Positions 9,301 through 17,596 of a stretch of DNA of 64,000 bases are shown here, in pieces. The stretch spans positions 89,578 through 153,577 of the forward strand of contig CACYQT010000002.1 in the NCBI GenBank assembly GCA_902776645.1, written 5' to 3'. A program made the translations under genes and the position numbers. The notes under the pieces were generated by a model, which saw only the letters and a program-made list of their open reading frames with translations, searched no databases and was not told where the DNA came from. Each line of letters opens with the position of its first letter. Positions within the stretch are counted from its first letter, which is position 1. Origin of the DNA: an uncultured bacterium. Lineage in GTDB: Bacteria; Verrucomicrobiota; Lentisphaeria; Oligosphaerales; Oligosphaeraceae.

Positions 9301-9926
9301 CGGTCGTCGTGGATGTTCGCGTACCAATCCGCGAATTTGCCCATGAGGGAGAGCCCCTTCTTGAAGTTCCCCGCGTTGAGCGTGAAGCGCCCTCCGCAGT
9401 CGAAAAGCCGACGCGCGTTCGAGTTTGGGTCGAGGGCGGCGGCCTCGGCCTCGGCGTCGGTGCAGTCCGTCGCCTGCTGGTAGAGGTTCGCGACGCGCGC
9501 GAGCTTCGGCAGCTCATGGGGCAGGTAGCCCATCGAGCGGGCCTTGTCGACGCTCGCGCCGCCTGCGAACTTGCCGCCGCCGAGCAGGTCGATGGCGGTC
9601 TTCACGAGCTTGATGCGGCGCGCGGTGAGGGGCTTGCCCTTGCCGAAGTCCTCGAGCTTCATGTTGTCGCGCACGAGCTCCGGAATGTACTTCTCGCCGC
9701 CGAACATGTCCGCGACCGTCTTGAGGAAGATGGCGCGCACCTCGTCGTTTGCCGCCTTCATTTCAGACGAGCGCAGGAATGAGGCGAACGAGCCCTGGTA
9801 GTCCTCCTGCGTCATCCCCTTGAAACGGGCGAAGGTGTCCTCTTTATGCGCCGCGTAGGCCTTGTCTGCGAAATCCACGAACTGCTGGAAGCTCGCGCTA
9901 TAGTTTGAATTGATTTTCTCTGGCAT
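6390..9926 (-). CDS. Very large Ala/Asp-rich protein, candidate type III secretion effector
   Basis: I do not recognise a named family in this 1178-residue protein. The case for a secreted effector rests on context: the gene directly upstream on the same strand, 55 bases away, encodes a CesT-like type III chaperone, and chaperone-then-cargo is the usual order. The N-terminus (MPEKINSNYSASFQQF) is rich in Ser and Asn and lacks a Sec signal or membrane helix, as expected of such cargo. A region at about 410-620 is beta-rich (KFVFHFPDGETLAAKF, MAVTFTLSRND, GAVTIKYSEPEG). A module of about 165 residues is duplicated: 641-805 and 943-1107 share AN-AE, GK/GGK-PG-IGK, KLSP and AV-x-x-R-x-x-I spacing. 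The rest looks helical. There is no obvious catalytic motif. Activity is unknown. Confidence 0.7.
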   Translation of the reverse strand: MPEKINSNYSASFQQFVDFADKAYAAHKEDTFARFKGMTQEDYQGSFASFLRSSEMKAANDEVRAIFLKTVADMFGGEKYIPELVRDNMKLEDFGKGKPLTARRIKLVKTAIDLLGGGKFAGGASVDKARSMGYLPHELPKLARVANLYQQATDCTDAEAEAAALDPNSNARRLFDCGGRFTLNAGNFKKGLSLMGKFADWYANIHDDRKVGKLDTPTKLNLVDSLCCRSADKAVLKFLLEEIAVNGGIPLDANTPEAVFGMAKNPAMRFVGRGYTMSFANSLAQIPPEKRSVLYAVFDAFDKLPANAAQLAGRDKISQNALLAARVMKHFDAVTALQAKGKLDRAHLVPLLYSDFNVPANATNAQINGAYETKLVAHSEIFGALHMLVESSGATMDEAVAAINDGRRLDNAPGITSFHGHLEELDGTAAGGRATMIGDLVRPSTPTLIANKAFAIPPENAKFVFHFPDGETLAAKFGNIEAEDVQQSCDAIADKLEAFCGGVHPKQLSSVYFSLSQSGIGGNIKGGLLAQGIQSNEHMAVTFTLSRNDETGAVTIKYSEPEGLPVKFNWTTTIDVDGNAVTTPMRIDHGQYEAEAMTQADGIAVKLPGNDRAAADALIRETLAYCGDDFDLKDIVSKYIYDLCLNGAGNQRSPDQIKAKVDALRANLAEIRATANGNDAAEKAGVRFLHCLCGKSVQPGFIGKFMKATLTAQPGEYAKLSPASTPKQLVQAVIDMRAAIDKVLRGTHVTDVLDGDPEITAATDFAASLIFSRFPAAKLQAAADAFRSEKALKLRSLVSAIEGGDYPSNAGRLTGDQKDAIETQSRNIGGLFAQYNLAAESVLGINRGEYRAFEGDFDKNALGHREVFPLFLDLANTQIVSLAEDERRTGNIMDGLDNARAHADNALAKAGANGNDKVDELIYVALECCAANPDAVKVAGDNIDTILVSNTSNLRSHDEVREHANAIAANFAELQAFSQGNQAIYEAGKRLLASMGGKALPPGTIGKLIRAASNTKIDAIRKLSPRSSGPDIHRAVTQFRDNIVEAMNASGAEEATVGADEKQPCRNFIAAIMMNHCGDRTLHAMRGAFEGETAGKLLVLYGAIANGDFNQDLDHEIAVRLEDESGSHMSHLAALKDAIDLADDGHAGMGLVPFSQNLNADEIGGPDIFNDLVAIASR

Positions 9927-9981
9927 GGTGGTCTTCTATATACACGCAAGGTGGCGTGTGGTTACATATGGTGGCGTTTGA

Positions 9982-10452
9982 TTATACGTGAAAAAAACCG
10001 TTTGCAATCATATCATGATGCGATACGTCCGTTCCCAAGCCCTTCGAGCTCGCATCTTCGGCCATGCGCAGGCCGACGAGCGCCTTGCGCCAGTTCTCCG
10101 TCTGGTTGACGAGCGATTCGATGCCGGCACCAAGCGATTCGACATCCGTAAGCGCTAGCGGGAACGGGCGCACGAGTGCGTAGGCGCCTGTTTCGGGGTT
10201 CTGGCAGAGCGTCGCGCCTTCCGTGCCACGCAGCAGGAAGTTGGCCTGCAGCATCATGGCGCCGAATGCTCCGTCTGCGTCTGGTGGCGGGAATCCAATT
10301 TCGGCGCAGGCGAGCACGCTCCGCGTCTGCTGGTCTTCCAGCAATTCCACGCTGATGTCATCAGCCTTAAGCATCGCCACGCCGTCTGCATCGTTGAGAC
10401 CTTCAATTCCGTATTTCGCGGCGAATGCAGCGAGTAGTTCCTTGAATTCCAT
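9982..10452 (-). CDS. CesT-like type III secretion chaperone
   Basis: The 156-residue acidic protein fits the class I secretion chaperone (CesT/SycE, Tir chaperone) pattern: an N-terminal helix MEFKELLAAFAAKYGI, a D-G-V-A-M-L strand, LACAEIGFPPPDADG, GAMMLQANFLLRGTEG, then a strand pair GAYALVRPFPLAL and a final helix ending in TENWRKALVGLR. Such chaperones dimerise and bind the N-terminal region of one or a few effectors, keeping them ready for export. The frame is open further upstream, but the internal ATG at 10452 follows AAAGGAGGAA and is the likely start. It precedes the 1178-residue gene and probably forms an operon with it. No secretion apparatus genes are in this window. Confidence 0.8.
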   Translation of the reverse strand: MEFKELLAAFAAKYGIEGLNDADGVAMLKADDISVELLEDQQTRSVLACAEIGFPPPDADGAFGAMMLQANFLLRGTEGATLCQNPETGAYALVRPFPLALTDVESLGAGIESLVNQTENWRKALVGLRMAEDASSKGLGTDVSHHDMIANGFFHV

Positions 10453-10499
10453 ATCGGTTCCTCCTTTGTTGGTGTATGTCATCAGAAATATCGACTGAA

Positions 10500-11020
10500 T
10501 TTCCTGCGGTGCCCCGATGGTCGCTTTTCGACTGTCGCCCTAGGCATAGTGGAAGTCTTCGCGTCATAAACGGCATAACCGCTCATGTTCAACCACCTGC
10601 TTCTTTATAATTTAGCATGAAAATATGATTATTTCTATCTTTGTCGATTAAAATCAAGATTTCGGAGCTGAGGGAGCGGATGACGACGCGCCTCACGATG
10701 CTCGCAACCGCATCATCTTCTGGATACTCGTCGGCGACATCCCGCAGTGATTTATACTGGAGGAGTTCAAGGGGCCGCTCCTGGACCTCAGGGAAGAATA
10801 GTGTACGATGCTGAAGGAGAATAATAAAAGACAAATTGCAGGCCGCCGGATATTGATGTCCGGCGGTCTTTTGCGCATATTCTGAGTGTTTTCACGCTGG
10901 AAACACCATCCTTCTTCTTTTTTATCATCTATCTTTGGAAAAAGCGTTTTTTCCTATAAGACACATCTCTTGCCAATTGAGGCTGATGTTTTTTGTATCT
11001 GTGCAATTAATTCTGCAAAT
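10500..11020. other. Gene-poor gap with one hairpin
   Basis: No convincing gene. An 81-codon minus-strand frame (10589-10834) looks mildly protein-like but would need a TTG start and has no ribosome binding site. A GC-rich hairpin at 10842-10867 (GCCGCCGGA/TCCGGCGGT) followed by CTTTT reads as a plus-strand terminator although no plus-strand gene precedes it. The 10900-11020 part is AT-rich and uninformative. Confidence 0.4.
10842..10871 (+). terminator. Orphan intrinsic terminator
   Basis: GCCGCCGGA pairs with TCCGGCGGT around an 8-base loop and is followed by CTTTT. No intact plus-strand gene lies upstream, so it may mark a decayed gene or an unannotated RNA. Confidence 0.55.
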
Positions 11021-11024
11021 CGTG

Positions 11025-11828
11025 TTATAATGGGTCGCTGACGTTTATTTCATCAAGCTGTTTCTGAAGGTTTGTCAGGAAAATCGGCCAATCCTCCGGG
11101 TGCAGGAAAGCCTCGGTGTCGCCCGCTTCCATACGCTTCTGCTTGCCAAAGGTATCATTCTGCCCTGTATGGTTGCCGACAAAGATATCCACATGCTCCT
11201 GACGGCAGCGCAGAATGCTTTTCTGGTATAAGCCTCTTCTGTCTTCCGCTTCCAGTTGGTGTTCATGGATATACTTGGAAGTAAGCGTGTTGAAACCGGC
11301 ACCGCCCATCATGCCCGCGCGAAGGGTACGCCCATTCTGGGTTATGTTCCAGAAGAAAGAGATTGTACCTAGTGTATGCCCGGGGGTTTCGACGCATTCC
11401 ATGTCAAGATTGCCCAGGCGGATATGATCGCCGTCATGGATGTGCTGATCCGGCTCAAAGTGGTTGTAGTGCTTGTTGCCAACGCCGGTAAGCGTAGGAT
11501 GTGTCCCATTGGCGATTGAACAGTCGTTTTCGCCCATGAAGGTCTTTGCCCCAGTGAGCTGCTTTAGCGCAAAGGTGGCTCCTGCATGGTCCAAGTGGGC
11601 ATGTGAATGCACGATGTAGCGGATGTCCTTGGGGTCAAAGCCTAGGATGCGAATGTTTTCAAGCACCATGTAGAGGAATTCCTGATAGCCTGGGTCGATG
11701 ATTACAAGCCCCTCCCCAGTGTCAATGATGTGGGTGGAAGCGGGCTGAAAACCCACAAAGTACAGGTTGCCGTAGATGCGGAATGGACGCTTGTAATAGG
11801 TCCAGGGGGCGAGAAGATCTGCTGCCAT
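11025..11828 (-). CDS. Metallo-beta-lactamase-fold hydrolase
   Basis: The 267-residue protein carries the zinc motif HSHAHLDHAG (H-x-H-x-D-H) at about residue 93-102, then ETPGHTLGT and a late FVGNHTG. The opening THIIDTGEGLVIIDPGYQEF is the standard first strand pair. Spacing and the LGTISFFW segment resemble the B3-like/glyoxalase-type MBL branch. No signal peptide is seen, unlike true periplasmic B3 lactamases, so a cytoplasmic hydrolase of another ester, thioester or lactone is more likely. The start at 11828 is preceded by AAGGCAAAACAATC, a weak binding site but one similar to that of the antitoxin gene at 19298. It stands alone. Confidence 0.88.
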   Translation of the reverse strand: MAADLLAPWTYYKRPFRIYGNLYFVGFQPASTHIIDTGEGLVIIDPGYQEFLYMVLENIRILGFDPKDIRYIVHSHAHLDHAGATFALKQLTGAKTFMGENDCSIANGTHPTLTGVGNKHYNHFEPDQHIHDGDHIRLGNLDMECVETPGHTLGTISFFWNITQNGRTLRAGMMGGAGFNTLTSKYIHEHQLEAEDRRGLYQKSILRCRQEHVDIFVGNHTGQNDTFGKQKRMEAGDTEAFLHPEDWPIFLTNLQKQLDEINVSDPL

Positions 11829-12187
11829 GATTGTTTTGCCTTATTTTTGAATAATTGATATCTAGATTGCCATGGGGAAATTTAGCATTGTGCGTGGAAT
11901 AATCAACCTAATAGGCGGCTAATTGGCGATTCAGCAGATTGACTGAGTATTTTCAAGCTGCAATTATTCCGTATTTATCCAAATTGCCACTATCCAATAA
12001 TATTTTTGTATAATAAAATAAATTGATATGTCAATTTAAAAATGAAAATATAAATCCTTAGTCTCCTCTGCAACTTTTCGGCCCATGACAGCTTGCAAAG
12101 ACATATTGCGCCATTAATTTAAGCATTGGTCAACAACCTCACATGGTGTGGGGATCTGAATCGTTATGTCAGAGGAAACACTACAGA
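11829..12187. other. AT-rich divergent intergenic region
   Basis: About 360 bases between divergent genes, strongly AT-rich near 11990-12060. It must hold promoters for both flanking genes, but I see no clear paired -35/-10 element, riboswitch or repeat. Confidence 0.5.
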
Positions 12188-13252
12188 ATGTCATATCCAT
12201 TAGAAGGACTTGCAACGACGGCGGATTACGAGACATTCGCCTTTTCGCCCGAAAACCCGACCGGGACGCGTGGCGGCGGCAAGCCGGACCACCCGACGAT
12301 GAAGGATTCGGCGTGCGTTTCAATCGCCCCCGGCGAAACCGCCACGCTGGTGGATTGCGAAGGTCCGGCGGAACTCCGCAGCTGGTGGTGCGGAGGCTAT
12401 TCCGGCTCCGATTTCATTCTTCGCGTTTACTGGGACGGCCAGGAGCATCCCTCCGTGGAATCGCCTCTATGCGCCTTTTTCGGCTTCCCGTTCAACGGCG
12501 TGACGCAGGACCATACGCGTAAGTTTCCCGTCCTCAATTCGATACCCGTGCTTGTGGCTGCCTACAAGGGATTGAACTGCTTCTGGCCCATGCCCTTCAG
12601 AAAACACTGCAGAATCACGGTGACCAACATCGGCAAGGTGAACTGGCCTCTCTACTGGATGATAACGGGAATTCGCAAGCCCCTTCCGGATAACACAGTG
12701 TATTTCCACGCCTCCTATCGCTCGGCGAGACCCGTTCCCGAGCAGAAGGTCTATACGATCATTGACGGCATCCGCGGCCAGGGCCATTATGTCGGGACGT
12801 CGCTTGGCATCGAAGTCAACGACGGGGCCTGCTGGTGTGAAGGCGAAGTGAAGATGTTCCTCGACGGCGAGACAAACGCGTCGCTGAACTACACGGGCAC
12901 GGAGGACTATTTCTGTGGCTCCTTCAATTTCGGGGCGGACCAGCTCCGGCAGTACCATGATTTCTCCGGTCCTTTCTGCGGCATGTACAATATCTCGTAC
13001 CGAATGTGCCGTCTCTATGCCCCGAACCGCTTCATGGCCTATCGCTGGCACATTCCGGATCCGGTGTATTTCAAGAAGAGCTTCCGCGTGACCGTTCAGG
13101 ATTTCGGGACCGATTATAGCACTGAACAAAGAGATTCCGTCTGCCGGAAGGACGATTTTGTATCCGTCGCCTACTGGTATCAGACCTTGCCCTCGCAGCC
13201 TCTTGCCCCGCTGCCCGACTACGACGTCATCAAGCTCAACGACATCCCGTAA
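12188..13252 (+). CDS. DUF2961/GH172 glycoside hydrolase family protein
   Basis: The product matches the DUF2961 family, now GH172, whose studied members act on fructofuranosides and arabinofuranosides. The signature region is EGEVKMFLDG followed by GTEDYF, which holds the two Glu residues used for catalysis in the family; GGYSGSDFILRVYWDGQEHPSVE and FWPMPFRKHCRI are the other typical blocks. No signal peptide is visible, so it may act inside the cell. I start at 12188 (MSYPLEGLATTADYE) because GAGGAAA lies upstream; the frame also has an ATG at 12143 that would add 15 residues with no binding site. Length, about 354 residues, is near the single-domain size of the family. Confidence 0.88.
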   Translation: MSYPLEGLATTADYETFAFSPENPTGTRGGGKPDHPTMKDSACVSIAPGETATLVDCEGPAELRSWWCGGYSGSDFILRVYWDGQEHPSVESPLCAFFGFPFNGVTQDHTRKFPVLNSIPVLVAAYKGLNCFWPMPFRKHCRITVTNIGKVNWPLYWMITGIRKPLPDNTVYFHASYRSARPVPEQKVYTIIDGIRGQGHYVGTSLGIEVNDGACWCEGEVKMFLDGETNASLNYTGTEDYFCGSFNFGADQLRQYHDFSGPFCGMYNISYRMCRLYAPNRFMAYRWHIPDPVYFKKSFRVTVQDFGTDYSTEQRDSVCRKDDFVSVAYWYQTLPSQPLAPLPDYDVIKLNDIP

Positions 13253-13742
13253 GACAAAGCCGGCGAGAGTCTTGCCGCCATAGCCAAGCGACGCTTGGCA
13301 ACTGGAGATTCTGGAAATTCTGGAAGCTCTGGAAGCTCGGCGTCAATTGCGCACTGGCATCCTATTCTCATCCAGATGCTGACTGCCCTCCGTTGTTCGA
13401 AAATCATCTCCGAAGGAGGCGGAAAATCAAACAGAGAACGTTTTTGAGGAGAAACGAAAGGTCTGTTTTTTCCTGGACAAACTGAAAATGGTTCGATTTC
13501 AGCAAGGGAACGGCGACCTGAATACTCAGTCTTCTCCAAAGTCATTACGCTCCGGCCCCTCTTCGAAGGTTGACTGTAGAAAATCACGATGGCAGGGATT
13601 CTGATGGGATTTAGGGAGAAATCGCATTATCAACCGTTATAGAGAACAGAGCCAAAACTTTATTTACTTGAAACGGCTGCGGTCTGCATTATAATATCAT
13701 ACCAATTCTTTATAGTATCATATTCTTTACGGAGGATGGTGT
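13253..13742. other. Intergenic region with short imprecise repeats
   Basis: No gene is supported. At 13300-13345 the sequence repeats variants of 'ctggaaattctggaag' several times. The last 100 bases are AT-rich and probably hold the promoter of the GrpB-family gene. Confidence 0.4.
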
Positions 13743-14318
13743 ATGAATGAATTTGCGAAACCGTTGTCGGAGATGACATTGGAAGAATTGTGGCAACTTT
13801 TCCCAATCATTTTATCCAGTCACAACCCTGACTGGAAGAATTATTACGAGGAAGAAAAAGCCTTGCTGGAAAAATCTTTCGGAGATTTGCTGGTCCGGAT
13901 CGAGCATATCGGCAGCACTTCTGTCGAAGGACTGATTGCCAAACCGACTATGGATATCCTGCTGGAAGTGTATTCGTCAGCGTTTCCGGAGGCTGTCCGG
14001 CAGGCCGCCGAACGGTGCGGCTATACGGTCATGTCGGAAAAAAACGCTCCGGAATATCGTCTCGACCTGTGCAAAGGCTACACACCGCAGGGGTTTGCGG
14101 ATAAAGTCTTCCATCTGCATATCCGTCATCCCGGCGATTGGGATGAAATCGTGTTCCGTGATTTTCTCCGGCAGAATCCCGCCAAAGCAGATGAATATGC
14201 CAAATTGAAAACGGTCTTACAAAAACGTTTCGAACACAACCGGGATGCTTATACGGAAGCCAAGGGCGATTTCATCCGGGCCTGTGTGAAAGAAGCCCGC
14301 AGCAGGATGAGAAACTGA
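13743..14318 (+). CDS. GrpB family (UPF0157) nucleotidyltransferase-like protein
   Basis: The 191-residue protein has the GrpB signature: EHIGSTSVEGL followed by AKPTMDILLEV, a nucleotidyltransferase-fold G-S-T-S with the D-x-D-like acidic residue, plus FHLHIRHPGDW and FRDFLRQNP. The family includes domains fused to dephospho-CoA kinase and free-standing proteins of unknown function. The start at 13743 follows GGAGGATGGTGT. The first 25 residues (ETLEEL-like helix) precede the fold. It is a single gene on the plus strand at the left edge of the accessory block. The family is clear, the substrate is not. Confidence 0.9.
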   Translation: MNEFAKPLSEMTLEELWQLFPIILSSHNPDWKNYYEEEKALLEKSFGDLLVRIEHIGSTSVEGLIAKPTMDILLEVYSSAFPEAVRQAAERCGYTVMSEKNAPEYRLDLCKGYTPQGFADKVFHLHIRHPGDWDEIVFRDFLRQNPAKADEYAKLKTVLQKRFEHNRDAYTEAKGDFIRACVKEARSRMRN

Positions 14319-14705
14319 GTTTGGCCGGATTTCGGAAAGCAAAATATGAGAAAGAAGAAAAATCAGAAAACAATGCTGTGTATAGAGATATAAATAAATG
14401 ACAGATAATTGTTTGTAATAAAATTGGTCGGACAAGTTGGGGGATTCTTAACCATTCTCTGGTGTTTTCAAATCGCTAACTCGCTACCTTTTCGAAAGCC
14501 AGTCGTCCAGAGAACTGAAAAACGTTGTTTTCCTTCTTAAAAAAAACGGTTTTGAAAAGGCCGTTTTGTTCTTGGTTGGCGTGAATGGACCATCTGTGCG
14601 GAGAATGGACGGGCGGCTTCACATCGGTGTTTCTTGAAGTATCAGTCCACAGCCTGTATCAGCGTTATCTCACTGGGATGAGTGTTTGGAGTAGTACGCG
14701 CATCT
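14319..14705. other. Intergenic, nothing recognised
   Basis: Between two convergent genes. There is an A/T-rich stretch with 'aaaaaaacggttttgaaaaggccgtttt'-type inverted pieces near 14540-14570 that could serve as a terminator, but no gene, RNA or clear repeat. Confidence 0.3.
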
Positions 14706-15383
14706 TCAGCATCTGAACAAAGCGAACGGAAGGTAATGGCAGGGTTCTCCAAGACGTTCGGAATTGACAATCTCCGCCGCCTTCGTTGCGCTTTGTTCAT
14801 CTGGGTACATTCCATACGAGTTCAGTTGAAGGCCAAGGCGTTTGGGAAGAGTGCCGTCCGTGTCGCAGCAGCAGAAGGTGCAACCAAGTCCCAACACTCC
14901 CAATGTTCCGTGGTGGTGGCAATCCAAGGGCGGCAATGGTGCTCCTTCCTCAACATAATCGCCGAATTCGTACAAGTCCCAGCCCAGAAGTACGGCGTTT
15001 TCAGGAAGATGCACAACCTTGCTGACATTTGGTGCATCCAGAAAATGCGCATCATTGGAGCACAGGCCGATGATTAGCACATCGTTCCTTTCCTTGAAGA
15101 ATTCACGGCAAATGCGTGCAGGAGTATCATAATCAAGAAAGATGTGGAACAGCTCATAGTTGATATTGCAATGCTTCTGTGTGAAATCATAAAGACGTCT
15201 GGCCTCACGAGGAGGCAAGTCCCATTCCTGCTGAATCTCCTTCCCGTCGAACGGAGCGGATTCAAGCCCTGGAAGCACCCCTTCGCATAGACAGCCCGCC
15301 ACAGTCAAATAGTTTGGCGTAGTCCAGGGTGGCCTGGGCTTTGATCCCGATTTCCTGACGATGAAATATCCCAATGGAATCAT
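14706..15383 (-). CDS. Hypothetical protein, resembles immunity-type proteins
   Basis: No family could be assigned with confidence. The product is about 225 residues, soluble, with a Cys- and His-rich stretch late in the chain (LDCHHHGTLGV, then FCCCDTDG). The pattern M-I-P-L-G-Y near the start, a T-V-A-G-C-L-like segment, LGWDLYEFGDY and a closing LQLNSYGMYPDEQSA resembles small cytoplasmic proteins found as orphan immunity proteins near polymorphic toxins; this is from memory of patterns, not a search. The internal ATG at 15383 is chosen because it begins that pattern; the frame could start at 15401. No toxin gene is adjacent. It lies in the accessory block of same-strand hypothetical genes. 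Confidence 0.55.
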   Translation of the reverse strand: MIPLGYFIVRKSGSKPRPPWTTPNYLTVAGCLCEGVLPGLESAPFDGKEIQQEWDLPPREARRLYDFTQKHCNINYELFHIFLDYDTPARICREFFKERNDVLIIGLCSNDAHFLDAPNVSKVVHLPENAVLLGWDLYEFGDYVEEGAPLPPLDCHHHGTLGVLGLGCTFCCCDTDGTLPKRLGLQLNSYGMYPDEQSATKAAEIVNSERLGEPCHYLPFALFRC

Positions 15384-15610
15384 ATTCGTATTAACCCCCA
15401 TTTGTCATTCTGTGAAGTTTTTGGGAATGTACCACCACCCTTTCATTTGCGGATGCTCCAAATGATGCAGCAATTGTGGATGATTCTATGCGGTGAGGTT
15501 ATCCGCCCACCAGACGCTGCGGTCAATGGGCGCAATGCCAAGTAAAACTGCTTCCACAACATAAAGAAGCAACAGGCAAAGCGGAATAATAAATGTCTTT
15601 TGGTTATTAA

Positions 15611-16840
15611 TTAGTCTTTCGTTGGGTTTGCCTCAATGGCGACGGTCGCACCATAGCCTCGCGCCAGAAGCGCGATGCGTCTGGTTCGATAGTCGAAAAG
15701 GCAAATTTGATGGTTTTTAAACTCAAATAGAATAGTGTCATTTTCGAAATGAATGATGTTTCTAATGCCCCATACGGCAATTGGCGAACCCAAGGCGAAA
15801 AGTATTCTATCCTCTTGCCAGTGCTGCCAAGAGAAACCATTAGCATCTGCTTCTTTTGGATAGATATTTCGAGGCGTGGAGTCTTTCTCTCGCTTTTTCA
15901 TAAGAATTATCCCGAACTCTGCGAAGATGTTATCATAATAAAATCGATAGTTTGAAGCAATGGCGTTCCTGAATGGACGCCCGATATAAGGGTTGCAATC
16001 GCCGTATTTACGATTTTGATCCTTGCCAAACGGCGTAAGAAGCACTCTGTCCGTGTCTTCAAAACGCGATATGACTGGAATCAAATCACTTCTCCCGAAA
16101 GCTCTTCTTGTATATGTTCGTTCCATTAGATTTGCCTTTGCCGGCTCAACCTCATCAGACAGAAAAATCAGAAATGCCTCATAACCGTCTGATATTTCAT
16201 CATCCCTGAGTTTTCGGGGAAGTTGTGCGATTTTCACAGGCGAGTCTTTGCCTATATGGGTTTTGTAGATGAAATCGTCATTGGCGATGTAATAGATGCA
16301 CACATTGTCGGGGATGCCGATTTCCTCAGGCGAGACGATCTTGCAGGTCAACAGGGAATGGTTGCCGCAGAGCATATACCAGCCGACAAGCAGGACGTAT
16401 GAGACGCTTTGCAGAATGAAAGAAATCTTCAATGCCTTGCTCCAACGGCGAACCTCTTTGCCCATTGCAAGCCAGACAAAGGGCCATTCCAACAGGACGG
16501 TCGCCAGCCACAGTGAAACGACCATCAAAAAGAAATTTGTCTTTAGATTCAACAGTGTCCAGTTACATGCCCACAAGGCATCCAGAGCGCCGATGATGAA
16601 CATTCCGCAAAACGCCGAAAAATAATTTGCAAAAATCATCAAGGCGACTGTCTGATAGCCTTTACCGTTGTTTCTCCAACGGAGAATATTCCCCTCCAGT
16701 ATGCCTATGAAGATGTTTCCCAATGCCAGATGGCCAATCGCCCCCCACATAAGAGGAGTTCCCGCATTTGCCAAAGCGGTACAGGGCAGCCCCAGCGTTG
16801 TCATAAGCCCCAGAATGATTTTGCTTTTCCCGCTTGTCAT
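15611..16840 (-). CDS. Membrane protein of unknown function
   Basis: The 409-residue protein has an N-terminal half with about five hydrophobic segments (opening LGLMTTLGLPCTALANAGTP, then FIGILEGNIL, ALMIFANYFSAF, FFLMVVSLWLATVLLEW and FILQSVSYVLLVGWYM) and a soluble C-terminal half. The C-terminal part has repeated short beta-like stretches such as FENDTILFEFKNHQICLFDYRTRRIALLARG, which suggests a sensor-like or beta-propeller-like exterior domain, though this is a guess. There is no good ribosome binding site at 16840. It belongs to the run of minus-strand hypothetical genes and is preceded by a copy of the repeat found between the other gene groups. Confidence 0.7.
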   Translation of the reverse strand: MTSGKSKIILGLMTTLGLPCTALANAGTPLMWGAIGHLALGNIFIGILEGNILRWRNNGKGYQTVALMIFANYFSAFCGMFIIGALDALWACNWTLLNLKTNFFLMVVSLWLATVLLEWPFVWLAMGKEVRRWSKALKISFILQSVSYVLLVGWYMLCGNHSLLTCKIVSPEEIGIPDNVCIYYIANDDFIYKTHIGKDSPVKIAQLPRKLRDDEISDGYEAFLIFLSDEVEPAKANLMERTYTRRAFGRSDLIPVISRFEDTDRVLLTPFGKDQNRKYGDCNPYIGRPFRNAIASNYRFYYDNIFAEFGIILMKKREKDSTPRNIYPKEADANGFSWQHWQEDRILFALGSPIAVWGIRNIIHFENDTILFEFKNHQICLFDYRTRRIALLARGYGATVAIEANPTKD

Positions 16841-16919
16841 AGCTGTATTATTAAGTTAGTACGTCGTCCGCTATAGATGTTGGCTTTGATGAATGACAGT
16901 TTTGCCGTTCCCGTTTTTG

Positions 16920-16980
16920 TCACTCATCTAATATATCCACCGACGGCGCATTTCAACCGCGTGGCGTGGAATTGACGAGG
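16920..16980 (-). repeat. Accessory-block repeat, tail copy A
   Basis: The core 'gcatttcaaccgcgtgg' and flanks are shared with copies at 18109, 19461 and 19574. Read on the minus strand it encodes QFHATRLKC near a stop codon. It lies upstream of the gene at 16840. Confidence 0.7.
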
Positions 16981-17025
16981 AACGGTAGTCTGAACTTTTG
17001 GTAGTTCATATTTTTCATAAGTGTG

Positions 17026-17586
17026 TCAATCTAAATGCAAATAATACCAATGCGGTGAAAGTTTTCGTATCACTTCGACATTATCACAAAGCATATCTTT
17101 TGCACTTGGCGGTGTATTCTTTGTCGTATAGACAACAATCCAACTTGGAGAAAGCATGCCCCGAACTACCCAGAATCCAACCATCATTTGGCCGTCTGAT
17201 TGGTAAACATACGCCTCTCCGTCTTTGGAAAGCCACCAATGCGGCAATTTAACCGCACCAGTGACAGGCGGATGACGAGTTTGAAGTTCGTTTATGAATT
17301 CCATCCGCTTGCTAGCAAGAAGAACATGATCAAAACTGACCTTATAGTCCCTCATTGGCAAAAACACGATTGCGATCGATAGGCAAACGAGAATGAAAGG
17401 AAGCAGGAAAACCCACCGTTTTTTGTTGTCCTTTCCCGATTTGAACTTTTTAACAGGGAGCCAGACAGAAAAGAGCAGTCCAAATAGAACAACTAACGCA
17501 AACGGAATCTGCAATAGAGAATCAAACCACAGTAAGCCGAACAAAAGCAGAAAGCCTGTTATATATGCTAAAATGACAACCTTCAT
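17026..17586 (-). CDS. Small membrane protein, unknown
   Basis: The 186-residue protein has two or three hydrophobic segments at the N-terminus (VILAYITGFLLLFGLLWF, IPFALVVLFGLLFSVWL, and WVFLLPFILVCLSIAIVFL) and a soluble C-terminal domain with HPPVTGAVKLPHWWLSKDG and YQSDGQMMVGFWVVRG. I do not recognise the family. The start at 17586 follows AGGAAAC and lies 10 bases after the stop of the upstream membrane protein gene, so the two form an operon. The soluble half looks like a small beta-rich domain, perhaps exposed outside the cytoplasm. Confidence 0.7.
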   Translation of the reverse strand: MKVVILAYITGFLLLFGLLWFDSLLQIPFALVVLFGLLFSVWLPVKKFKSGKDNKKRWVFLLPFILVCLSIAIVFLPMRDYKVSFDHVLLASKRMEFINELQTRHPPVTGAVKLPHWWLSKDGEAYVYQSDGQMMVGFWVVRGMLSPSWIVVYTTKNTPPSAKDMLCDNVEVIRKLSPHWYYLHLD

Positions 17587-17596
17587 GTTTCCTGTT

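Noticed and set aside
8415..9782. 455-codon frame opposite the large candidate effector
   Set aside because: Arg/Glu/Val-rich translation without any motif; it mirrors codon bias of the real gene on the minus strand.
10589..10834. 81-codon minus-strand frame upstream of the chaperone
   Set aside because: It needs a TTG start and has no binding site; coding potential is too weak to list as a gene.
13219..13587. 122-codon minus-strand frame after the GH172 gene
   Set aside because: No ribosome binding site, poor composition, and partial overlap with the end of a real gene.
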